A stretch of 64,000 nucleotides of DNA from an uncultured Halomicronema sp. (GTDB taxonomy: Bacteria > Cyanobacteriota > Cyanobacteriia > Phormidesmidales > Phormidesmidaceae): positions 1 through 64,000 of the forward strand of contig CALCCA010000008.1 in NCBI GenBank assembly GCA_937899725.1. The letters are read 5' to 3'. Each line of letters opens with the position of its first letter. Positions within the stretch are counted from its first letter, which is position 1. Below are positions 39,074-48,424 of the stretch, one piece after another. Below the pieces are notes generated by a model, which ran no database searches, was not told the DNA's origin, and saw nothing but the letters and a program-made list of their open reading frames with translations. The position numbers and the translations under genes are program-made.

Positions 39074-39727
39074 CTATTGCAGCAGCGCTTGCCAGGTGGC
39101 GGGGCCCACAACACCATCAGCTACTAACTCGACGCTAGCTTGAAAATCTTGAACTGCGGCTTCTGTGGCCGGGCCAAAAATGCCATCAATGGCACCTTCG
39201 TAAAAGCCCCGGCTGTCTAACGTTTCTTGTACGCGGGAGACTGCAGGCCCCGTCATGCCGACTCTAAGGGTGGGTAAAGCCACCGGAGCATCAGGGGTAT
39301 CGGTCGCGCTATCAGCATCGCCGGTCGCCGTTGCCGGGACATCAGGCGGGGTGAACTCAGTAGAAGGACTGGGCAACAGGGCTTCCCAGGTGGCGGGGCC
39401 AACAATGCCATCACTATTGAGTCCCACATCGGTTTGAAAGGCTTGGATCGCCGCCTCGGTCGAGGTCTGATATTGGCCGTCTACGGGGTCGTCGAAATAT
39501 CCCAATAGCGCCAGCATGGCTTGAATTTCTGAAACCGCACTGCCGGTACTGCCCATGCGCAACGTGGGGCGCGTCGTGGCTTGGGCGATGTGGACTGCAG
39601 GGGCCGCGATCGCCCCTGAGGCTGAGCCCATAGCCGCAATGCTGAAAGGCGTCACGATCAAGCCCAATAGAAAAACCGGGCTCAGACATCGTTGTGGCAA
39701 CCGGGGGGAGATGAAAAGCCGAGTCAT
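39074..39727 (-). CDS. Secreted protein with two peptidoglycan-binding domains
   Basis: After a signal peptide (MTRLFISPRLPQRCLSPVFLLGLIVTPFSIAAMGSASGAIAAPA) come two PG_binding_1 modules of about 60 residues: LRMGSTGSAVSEIQAMLALLGYF...GIVGPATWEALL and LRVGMTGPAVSRVQETLDSRGFY...GVVGPATWQALL, joined by a Pro/Thr/Asp-rich linker. The protein should sit in the periplasm bound to the cell wall. No catalytic domain is attached. ATG 39727 is preferred because an AGGA precedes it and it starts the signal peptide; 39790 would add 21 residues. Confidence 0.87.
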   Translation of the reverse strand: MTRLFISPRLPQRCLSPVFLLGLIVTPFSIAAMGSASGAIAAPAVHIAQATTRPTLRMGSTGSAVSEIQAMLALLGYFDDPVDGQYQTSTEAAIQAFQTDVGLNSDGIVGPATWEALLPSPSTEFTPPDVPATATGDADSATDTPDAPVALPTLRVGMTGPAVSRVQETLDSRGFYEGAIDGIFGPATEAAVQDFQASVELVADGVVGPATWQALLQ

Positions 39728-39891
39728 GGGTTTCAAGATCCTGATGAGAGTGGTCAAGGCGTGCATTAGTGAGCAGTTGTCGCCGGTCAATCAGCCGCTG
39801 AGCAGCCGAGTCAGGGAATATACTTGCGCATTCTCTGAGCAAATATACCGGCAAATTCCCTATAGGGTACCGTGGAGTCTCAGACCGCAAG

Positions 39892-40716
39892 ATGTTTTCT
39901 ATGGTTTCTTTCCGAAACAGCCAATTTCAGGCAATTTTAATGGGCCTGGTGATTGCCGATGCGGTGAGTCACGGGCAAATGCCGTGGGGCCGATCGATGG
40001 CAGCACGGCCATCGGTGCGACCCGGCCTGACCCGATGGTCCGGCCCTGTGGAGAGCGATCGCTGGTGTCATCGCATCGTGACTCAGCTGCAATCAGGCCA
40101 TGCGGAGCACCCTCAGCCTGGTGCACCAGAGTTGACAGAGCCGCTTGGGGTGGCCAGTCTGTTAGCCACTTTGCCGACACGGCTATGGCAATTAGATCAA
40201 CGTCCTCAGCCAGAAGCCCTCAGCCAGCCATCGCCGTCAGCTCTGAGAGATGCTGTCTTGGTAGTCTTTGATCACAGCTTGGTGGCCGCACTCAATCACG
40301 ATGTTCTGGCTTTGACAGCGCTCATTCGTACGGTGAGGGACGCTGCAGAGGCTGAGCTTGACCCCCTATCCCAAACTTTAGTCATCGGCTGGCAACACGT
40401 GCTGGCGACCCCTGGCAATTTTGAACTGGCGGTGGGGCAAAGCCTGTATACCGCGTCACCAGCTGTGGGGCTGCCGGTGTTGACCGGAGTTTTGAGTGCC
40501 GCCTGGGGGGGCGAAAACCGCCTCCCAATCGCACTGCGCCAACTGCTGGCAACGCCCCCGCCGAGCTTACGGGATTGGCTATGGCAACGTTGGCAGATCA
40601 CTGATGCAGCTAGCCTTCGCACTCTAGCCCAAGGACTTTGGCAACAATGGTCGGGCAGCCATGTCACTGAGGGGTCAGAGCCCCCAACCATCGCCGTTCA
40701 GCCGGTGTTCACATGA
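39892..40716 (+). CDS. ADP-ribosylglycohydrolase-like protein
   Basis: The 274 residues have the outline of the ADP-ribosylglycohydrolase fold: a start helix FQAILMGLVIADAVSHGQ, an Ala/Leu-rich all-helical middle, and SPAVGLPVLTGVLSAAWGGENRLPIALRQLL, which corresponds to the family's G.L.GA..G...IP segment. Several metal-binding acidic residues of active enzymes are not apparent, so it may be a degenerate member. It is divergent from the peptidoglycan-binding gene. Confidence 0.55.
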   Translation: MFSMVSFRNSQFQAILMGLVIADAVSHGQMPWGRSMAARPSVRPGLTRWSGPVESDRWCHRIVTQLQSGHAEHPQPGAPELTEPLGVASLLATLPTRLWQLDQRPQPEALSQPSPSALRDAVLVVFDHSLVAALNHDVLALTALIRTVRDAAEAELDPLSQTLVIGWQHVLATPGNFELAVGQSLYTASPAVGLPVLTGVLSAAWGGENRLPIALRQLLATPPPSLRDWLWQRWQITDAASLRTLAQGLWQQWSGSHVTEGSEPPTIAVQPVFT

Positions 40717-41070
40717 GGGGTGAGGAAACCCTGATCGCTCGATTTAAGGACGTCTATAATGACTGCACGGTCTCCTTTCTGAAACCCCATACTGATACCT
40801 GTGACTAAATTTGTAACCGGCGGCCCCGAAGTCAGCTCAGACGATACCGTAAAGATACTGACATTGGGATACCGTTTGGTTGACTATAGCCCAACGCGAG
40901 GTGGCGACTGTGTTTGATTTCTGGCTAAGTGGGGCATCTTTAAGCGACTTCCAATACGGCCGAGATGGTTTGATACTGCGTGTAGACAGTTTGATGACAA
41001 TAGATTGCTGTTTAGACAAGGAGCTGGCATCAACCCTCCTTGTCAATCGTTAGGTCACCCCCCTATTGCG
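40717..41070. other. 354-bp gap upstream of pgpH
   Basis: No coding frame with family resemblance. ATACCGT is repeated at 40843 and 40870, but no clear operator, T-tailed hairpin or riboswitch is seen. It must contain the pgpH promoter. Confidence 0.4.
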
Positions 41071-43647
41071 ATGGCCATGAAAAAGATTTGGCGGTGGATT
41101 CAGCAAATTGACCGGCTACAGCCACCGGCGGAACGTCAGGAGACGTCCCTAAATTCTGGTAACCTGCTCAAACCAGCTGGGCTCAAGTCGGTGCAGCCAG
41201 GGTTACCCCAGCCCCTGCGCGCGTGGCATCGGCGTCGCAACCCCGACATTTTTGATCCCCTGCCGTCTTTGCCACCGCAAGCCAAGCGCAATCGCTGTTT
41301 GCTGGACTTGACCAAACGTCCCTGTGTGCGCCCGACGATCGCCTTTACTCTGGCAGTACTCACCCTGACCGCCGCGATGGGGCAGCGCTATTATCGCCAG
41401 CCCGAATTGCAGGTAGGCACCCTCTCCCCCAAAACGGTGCTCGCTCCTGACGACGCCTCAGTGGTCGATCAACAAACAACGGAGGAGCAGCGTTCAGCCG
41501 CTCGTAATGGGGCAGTGCCAGTTCTCGTGCCAGATCCGACTGTCAATGAGCGCATTACGAACTCGCTCGACAGTCTCTTTAATCAGGCAGAGATTGTGCG
41601 AGAGCAAGCGGGGCAGTTCCCATTATTTGACGGTCGGCAGCTGTCTACTTCGACGCAAACCTACATTCGGGAGTCGCCAGCCGCCGATTGGGATCCGGTG
41701 TGGTCAATTGTGACCGCCGTGGCGACCGACGCCCTTGACACCAATAACGCCCGAACAAATCTCACGACGTTGCTGACCCAACGGGATGATTATCAGACCT
41801 TAGATGCACGGCAGCAGCAGACCGCCCGCGGCCTCGTGCGCTATCAGCAACTCCAGTCGGCGATGGATCTGCAAGCGCTGCAAATCGTGATCGAAACGGC
41901 CCGAGCCGATTTTCAGAATGCGGCGACTGACCTTGAACGTCTAGCGCAAGCGGAGCGGGGGGTACCCAATGATCCGGCGTTATTACGCCTCGAAGAGGCT
42001 GAATGGGCCACAGTGCAGCAGCAAATTCGCCAAACGCTCGATCAAATGCTGCTACAGGGCATCGCTGAGGGTGTCCCCATTGAGCTGTTAGCGATCGCCG
42101 CCGCCAATCAGCTCAACACCAGCATTCCGAAGAGTGCGCAAGAACTAGCGCAAAATCTACTCGTCGCAGTACTAGAGCCCAACCTGATCAAAGACGCAGA
42201 GAGAACTCGGGAAAAAGCCGAAGCGGCCGCCGAACAGGTGGCAGAAGTCAGAGTCTCCGTGCGAGCCAGCGAACCGATTGTGATTCAAGGGGAAGAGATT
42301 AACCAATCGGCTTTTGTGTTGTTAGACCACTTTGAACTGAGTCAGCGCCGTCTCAACATTTGGGGGCTGATTGGGTTTGGCGTGATCATGACTGGGGGCG
42401 TCATCGCCTTTCTGCTGGTTGATCGCGCCGTGCGACCGGGCCTCCGGAGCCAAGACCACGGCCTGATTTTCTGCATCTTGCTGGGCGTCTCTGGCCTGAG
42501 TGTGCTGGGCTTTGCCGTGTATAGCCTGCCCGCGGTGGGGCTCTTAGCGAGTAGCTTTTACGGATCGACCCTGGGAGCGACCCTAGTGGCCCTGCTGGCT
42601 GTGTTATTACCCATTGGCACCAATGTCAGCATTGTGCCCCTACTCGCGAGTGCGGCTGGTGGCTTGGCCTGCAGCGTCGTCGCCCCGCGCTTGCGATCGC
42701 GCGAAGAATTGGCGCTACTGGGCGGCATTGTCGGGGTCATTCAAGGGGCAGCATACCTGGGCCTGACCTGGATGCTTAACCCCGTCTCCCTGTCGACTTG
42801 GTATCTGCCGCTGACGGGGGCAGTCTTGCAGGGCATCTATGGCATCGTTTCCAGCGTCGTGGCCCTGGGTCTGAGTCCGTATCTAGAACATTTGTTTGAC
42901 TTAGTCACACCGATTCGGTTGGCGGAGCTGTCGAGCCCCAATCGCCCCTTGCTACAGCGCTTAGCGTCAGAAGCCCCCGGCACCTTTCAACACACGCTGT
43001 TTGTAGCTTCGTTGGCCGAAGCAGCGGCCCGTGCCCTGCGCTGCAATGTGGAATTAGTCAGAGCCGGTACGCTTTACCATGACATTGGCAAAATGCATGA
43101 CCCCCAAGGGTTCATCGAAAACCAGATGGGCGGCCCCAACAAGCATGACGACATCAACGACCCTTGGGTCAGCGCCGAAATCATCAAAAAGCATGTCAGC
43201 CAGGGGATTGTGATGGCCCGTCGCTGTCGTCTACCCAAAGCTGTGCAGGCCTTTATCCCAGAGCATCAGGGCACGATGCAAATCAGCTATTTTCATCACA
43301 AAGCGCTGGAATTGAGCAAAACTGACACCAACATCGTCGTCAAAGAACCGGATTTTCGCTATCCCGGCCCGATTCCGCAGTCACCCGAAACGGGTATTGT
43401 GATGCTGGCTGATTCTTGTGAAGCGGCACTGCGCTCTTTAAAAGATGCGTCTCCCTCCGAAGCATTAGCGATGGTGAATCGGATTCTGAAGGCGCGGTGG
43501 CGCGATGGGCAGATGGTGGATTCGGGTCTCACCCGTGAGCATATGGGCATGATTGCCCAGGTCTTTGTGCAGGTGTGGCAACAATACAACCACAAGCGCA
43601 TCGCCTATCCCAAAAGCGTTTTTAATCCGGTAGCGGGGCGGTCTTGA
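41071..43647 (+). CDS. pgpH: 7TM-HD family phosphodiesterase PgpH
   Basis: PgpH proteins hydrolyse the second messenger c-di-AMP at the membrane. The 858 residues show an N-terminal membrane helix (PTIAFTLAVLTLTAAMGQRYY), an extracytoplasmic helical 7TMR-HDED domain (about 110-430), seven membrane segments (about 430-640) and a C-terminal HD domain with HTLFVASLAEAAARAL, LYHDIGKMHDP, INDPWVSAEIIKKHVSQG and IPEHQGTMQISYFHHKAL. All HD metal ligands appear present. I chose ATG 41071 (MAMKKIWRWIQ) instead of 41005. It implies c-di-AMP signalling, known to influence night survival in cyanobacteria. Confidence 0.92.
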   Translation: MAMKKIWRWIQQIDRLQPPAERQETSLNSGNLLKPAGLKSVQPGLPQPLRAWHRRRNPDIFDPLPSLPPQAKRNRCLLDLTKRPCVRPTIAFTLAVLTLTAAMGQRYYRQPELQVGTLSPKTVLAPDDASVVDQQTTEEQRSAARNGAVPVLVPDPTVNERITNSLDSLFNQAEIVREQAGQFPLFDGRQLSTSTQTYIRESPAADWDPVWSIVTAVATDALDTNNARTNLTTLLTQRDDYQTLDARQQQTARGLVRYQQLQSAMDLQALQIVIETARADFQNAATDLERLAQAERGVPNDPALLRLEEAEWATVQQQIRQTLDQMLLQGIAEGVPIELLAIAAANQLNTSIPKSAQELAQNLLVAVLEPNLIKDAERTREKAEAAAEQVAEVRVSVRASEPIVIQGEEINQSAFVLLDHFELSQRRLNIWGLIGFGVIMTGGVIAFLLVDRAVRPGLRSQDHGLIFCILLGVSGLSVLGFAVYSLPAVGLLASSFYGSTLGATLVALLAVLLPIGTNVSIVPLLASAAGGLACSVVAPRLRSREELALLGGIVGVIQGAAYLGLTWMLNPVSLSTWYLPLTGAVLQGIYGIVSSVVALGLSPYLEHLFDLVTPIRLAELSSPNRPLLQRLASEAPGTFQHTLFVASLAEAAARALRCNVELVRAGTLYHDIGKMHDPQGFIENQMGGPNKHDDINDPWVSAEIIKKHVSQGIVMARRCRLPKAVQAFIPEHQGTMQISYFHHKALELSKTDTNIVVKEPDFRYPGPIPQSPETGIVMLADSCEAALRSLKDASPSEALAMVNRILKARWRDGQMVDSGLTREHMGMIAQVFVQVWQQYNHKRIAYPKSVFNPVAGRS

Positions 43648-43851
43648 GGCGGCGGCGCAACAATCACCTAAACTAGCGTGCTGGCGGTCATGGGATGAGG
43701 CATCAAAAAAGCGATCGCCTAAACTAGCGGCAACCTTGGCCTGCCGTAATTCCTCAAACGTTAAGTCATGGCAAGCTTGATGATGTTTCTGTGAACTTTT
43801 GAGGCACACTTAACTGCTGGCTATCTACCAAGCGCTAAAGGAGACTGCACC

Positions 43852-44730
43852 ATGCCAAAGGCAAAAGCTCTGGGAAATACCTTCTTAAAAGCATCCCCTA
43901 TTTCCTCGCAGGATTTGAGCAATAAAGAAAAAATCTACGTGCCTGAAGGCCATGAGTTTTTTTTCTATCGCTACGCACCAGATAGAAACCAGCATGTTTT
44001 TATGGAACTGGCCTCGCCGCTCACCACCTTAGACGGGGTGACTCGGCTGCAAAATGTTTATGGCTATGATCCGCACATCCAGATTGAGGGTGAGCCCGAC
44101 CAGCCAACGGGGGGAGCCGGGGGCCGACTGGATACCACTAAGCTGATTAAGTTGAATGTGCCTTACTTTCAACAAAACGATAACGACTCCAGCGTATTTG
44201 GTGCAGGTTGGCGACAGTGCAATACGACCAGCAACTGCATGCTAGCGGACTATTTATTGCAAGGGGCGCTCACAAAAGCGGCAAAAAACAAAGGGTACCG
44301 CGAGCCCGAATCAGTCTACATGCGGATTGTGGCCAAATATGGCGACACCATTGACCATGCGGCCCAGACGTCAGCGCTCAAAGAAATTGGCATCAATTCT
44401 TATTTCAGCTATTCGGTTTCTTCTAAAGATGTGATGTTGTCTCTGAGCTATGGCATTCCAGTGGTGGTGGGGTTTGCCTACAAGAGCAGCGGTCACATTT
44501 GCGTCATTACGGGCCATGATCCCGTCAAGCGGGTCTTTCTCGTGCATGATCCCTATGGCATTCGCTACGGGGCCAGTGATTCTTACGACGTCAACGCTTG
44601 GGCCGCCTTTGACCCATATTCCTATGGCACGATGCAGCAGATCTATTGGGATATGGGTAACGAAGCAGGCTGGGGCCGAATTGTCACCAGCGTTAACGGT
44701 AAGCCGACGGGGCTGCCAACCGGATTGTAA
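43852..44730 (+). CDS. C39-like cysteine peptidase family protein
   Basis: The 292 residues contain a papain-like C39_2 domain in the C-terminal two thirds: NVPYFQQNDNDSS...WRQCNTTSNCMLADYLL with the catalytic Cys, SSGHICVITGHD with the His and VHDPYGIRYG with the Asp. The first 100 residues hold a separate domain (EKIYVPEGHEFFFYRYA) that resembles a small cell-wall or ligand-binding module. No signal peptide is obvious. A peptidoglycan or secreted-peptide substrate is plausible but not shown. Confidence 0.82.
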   Translation: MPKAKALGNTFLKASPISSQDLSNKEKIYVPEGHEFFFYRYAPDRNQHVFMELASPLTTLDGVTRLQNVYGYDPHIQIEGEPDQPTGGAGGRLDTTKLIKLNVPYFQQNDNDSSVFGAGWRQCNTTSNCMLADYLLQGALTKAAKNKGYREPESVYMRIVAKYGDTIDHAAQTSALKEIGINSYFSYSVSSKDVMLSLSYGIPVVVGFAYKSSGHICVITGHDPVKRVFLVHDPYGIRYGASDSYDVNAWAAFDPYSYGTMQQIYWDMGNEAGWGRIVTSVNGKPTGLPTGL

Positions 44731-44742
44731 ACAGTCTTGGTT

Positions 44743-44973
44743 ATGCCTCAATTTGAGCACTCTCAACCGCTCTGCAGCGGAGCCCAGCTCATCAATCTCA
44801 GTAGAGGCAGAGCCCGGCTCGAAAATAGCGTACCGATCGCCGGGACTTGGCAGGGCCAAACCCTGACAGCAAACGGTTCTGTCCTAGGACGTTATTTATT
44901 GGCGAGTCCCTCAGATTTTGACCGGCTGCCGCCTGCGGCTGCAGGACTGACGGTTGGCAAATTCAAACTCTAG
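44743..44973 (+). CDS. Possible small protein after the C39 peptidase
   Basis: A 76-codon frame starts 12 bases after the peptidase stop and reads as reasonable protein (LINLSRGRARLENSVPIAGTWQGQTLTANGSVLGRYLLASPSDFDRLP). The beta-rich composition and tight spacing suggest a real downstream gene, but I recognise no family and the length is borderline for chance. Confidence 0.35.
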   Translation: MPQFEHSQPLCSGAQLINLSRGRARLENSVPIAGTWQGQTLTANGSVLGRYLLASPSDFDRLPPAAAGLTVGKFKL

Positions 44974-45112
44974 CAGCTTAAAAAACCATCAAATGCTGTG
45001 GCGATGCCGCCAGAACAGCGTATGCTTACTGGTCGAGGGCGGTCACTGAGCTGCTGTCGATCGCGGCGACGCCAACTGGCTCGGGCGATCGCAGTCCGCG
45101 CCAAACCAATGA

Positions 45113-46459
<1,347 letters not shown>

Positions 46460-46544
46460 GCCCCAAAGTGACCTACTGCGATCGCCCGTCACGGATAGAC
46501 CGACTATGCTGGAAGTAGTTTTGTTTATCCGCGAGGGGCGATCG

Positions 46545-47018
46545 ATGAAAGCAGTGCAATCGAGGCTCAATAACCGACGTAGGAGCTGGTGGGGGCTGCC
46601 GATCAGTGCGGCGCTCCTAGCGACTGGGGCGGCACTACCCCATGAACCGGCAGTCTCCCTGCAGCCCTTGCAGTTAGCTGACATTGATATCAATATTCCC
46701 GTGATTGTGGTGCCTCGTGGTCGCACCCAAATTGACCGGGAAGTGACGGTACGATTCATTGCCCGTGGGGATGACTGGGCCACCATTTATCTAGATGGCA
46801 ACTTCTTATTCCGCGCGGCCAACACCCGTCGCACCTATTCTGTCACGCTTGAGCCAGGCGCCTACTATTTAGAAATCACCGGCATTACCCGGTTTGATAG
46901 TTGGGGCGCCGGATATTTAGATGTGGGTCGCGACGACGCCAACATCGTGGTCGTGCGCTACGGCCAAGATACGGGCATTCAGGTGGCGGGCAATGATCAG
47001 ATTTGGTTCCCCGAGTAA
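46545..47018 (+). CDS. Secreted beta-rich protein, unknown function
   Basis: About 157 residues start with a signal peptide (MKAVQSRLNNRRRSWWGLPISAALLATGAALPHEPAVS). The mature part is beta-rich (VTVRFIARGDDWATIYLDGNFLFRAANTRRTYSVTLEPGAYYLEITG), similar to a PEGA- or carbohydrate-binding-like sandwich, ending QVAGNDQIWFPE. ATG 46545 follows GCGAGGGGCG. It is 85 bases behind eno. Function is unknown; I am not aware of a characterised homologue. Confidence 0.65.
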   Translation: MKAVQSRLNNRRRSWWGLPISAALLATGAALPHEPAVSLQPLQLADIDINIPVIVVPRGRTQIDREVTVRFIARGDDWATIYLDGNFLFRAANTRRTYSVTLEPGAYYLEITGITRFDSWGAGYLDVGRDDANIVVVRYGQDTGIQVAGNDQIWFPE

Positions 47019-47216
47019 GGATGGGGCGGAGCGATCGCCCGCCTGCAATATGCCTCATACCAACTCGGCAAAATAGCGCGACGGGGTTCATGGTTAGCAA
47101 TCATGAGCCCCAAGCTCCCAGCAGGTTCTTGAGGTTTGTGGGCATCGTTTAACGCCAGCACCAAGACAGTGGCAAAATAAATCAGTTATGCACCTGATTA
47201 CAGGAACTCTTTGACC

Positions 47217-47960
47217 ATGCAAGCCCAACTTCAAACGGCATTTGCCCAAGGCCAAGCGCTAAAAATTATTAGCGGTCTGACTAATTTTGATCGCGATCGC
47301 GTGGCCGCAGTGGTGCGCAGCGCCGACCGCGGCGGGGCCACCTTCATTGACATTGCTGCTGATGCCGCTCTCGTACAAATGGCAAAAGCGCTGACCGATT
47401 TGCCAATTTGCGTGTCTGCGGTGGAAGCAGCGGCCTTCTTAGCGCCGGTTGAGGCCGGCGCTGACCTAATCGAAATCGGCAACTTTGACGCATTTTATGC
47501 CCAAGGGCGACGGTTTGAGTCTGCTGAAGTGTTAGCCCTGACCCAAGAGACCCGACAGCTGTTGCCCACGATCACGCTCTCGGTCACCGTGCCTCACATT
47601 TTGGCCTTGGATGAACAGGTGCAATTGGCTGAAGCCCTAGTGGCAGCAGGGGCTGACATCATTCAAACCGAAGGTGGCACGAGCAGTCAGCCGACCCACA
47701 GTGGCACCCTCGGCCTGATTGAAAAAGCGGCTCCTACTCTAGCCGCAGCGCGGGAAATTTCGCGGGTGGTGTCGGTGCCGGTGTTATGTGCGTCGGGTCT
47801 GTCAACGGTCACTGCACCGATGGCGATCGCGGCAGGTGCAGCGGGTATCGGGGTCGGCTCTGCGGTGAACAAGCTCGACAATGAGCTGGCAATGGTGGCA
47901 GCCGTCCGCAGCTTGGCCGAGGCGCTGAAAACGGTACAATGCCCCGCGATCGCTCACTAA
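47217..47960 (+). CDS. ycf23: DUF561/Ycf23 TIM-barrel protein
   Basis: The 247 residues match Ycf23 (DUF561), a TIM-barrel protein shared by cyanobacteria and red-algal plastids: ALKIISGLTNFDRDRVAAVVRSADRGGATFIDIAAD, PVEAGADLIEIGNFDAFYAQGRRF, AGADIIQTEGGTSSQP and a phosphate-binding-like end IAAGAAGIGVGSAVNKL. Activity is unknown; a role in signalling or metabolism is not established. The ATG at 47217 is preferred to a TTG at 47211. A terminator follows at 48057. Confidence 0.9.
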   Translation: MQAQLQTAFAQGQALKIISGLTNFDRDRVAAVVRSADRGGATFIDIAADAALVQMAKALTDLPICVSAVEAAAFLAPVEAGADLIEIGNFDAFYAQGRRFESAEVLALTQETRQLLPTITLSVTVPHILALDEQVQLAEALVAAGADIIQTEGGTSSQPTHSGTLGLIEKAAPTLAAAREISRVVSVPVLCASGLSTVTAPMAIAAGAAGIGVGSAVNKLDNELAMVAAVRSLAEALKTVQCPAIAH

Positions 47961-48056
47961 TCAGAGCCATGATGCCTGCCTTGGCCAGTAGTTGCGAGGA
48001 AACGGTGGCCTGATATCGCTTTTAGGTGAACCAGAAAACCGCAATTTTGGCAAAAA

Positions 48057-48080
48057 AAAGCCCAGCAATTGCTGGGCTTT
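48057..48080. terminator. Palindromic terminator after ycf23
   Basis: A 24-base perfect palindrome (AAAGCCCAGCAA and its complement) is preceded by eight A and followed by TTT. This is a standard Rho-independent terminator, with flanking A and T runs that allow use from both sides. The next gene, on the minus strand, converges. Confidence 0.85.
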
Positions 48081-48290
48081 GGCTTAACTGTTGGATTCAC
48101 AGTTTGGATTTATATTTTGGATTTATATAGCTCTATAGTTGCTGTTTAAGATAACCTTTTTGAACGAAAACGGCGCGGCTTTTCTCAAATCTGATACATG
48201 CCTTAGCATTTCTCTCAGCCAGAGAGAAATCCGTACTCTCGCTGAATTCAGTTCAACGCTTTGATTCACGTCTCATAAACTCTGGTAAAT

Positions 48291-48340
48291 GCCGTATTGC
48301 CCCTGAATTCCGCCTCCAGTGAGGACAGGGGCAACACGGC
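48291..48340. other. Long hairpin downstream of the phosphatase-like gene
   Basis: GCCGTATTGCCCCTG (48291-48305) pairs at 14 of 15 positions with CAGGGGCAACACGGC (48326-48340). An inner CCTC/GAGG pair (48313-48324) extends it. It has no T-tail, so it may protect the 3' end of the phosphatase mRNA rather than terminate it. The rest of the gap 48081-48424 contains nothing recognised. Confidence 0.5.
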
Positions 48341-48424
48341 ATTCAAGGGTTGAAAGCCCAGATGGCAGACACAGCGGCTCTGCAATAGGCATCCCCATCA
48401 GAGCCAGCTGTTGCCATCTCGACG

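Noticed and set aside
43666-43731. Direct repeat CCTAAACTAGCG (two copies about 50 bases apart) between pgpH and the C39 gene
   Set aside because: Only two short copies, with no surrounding structure to suggest an element or operator.
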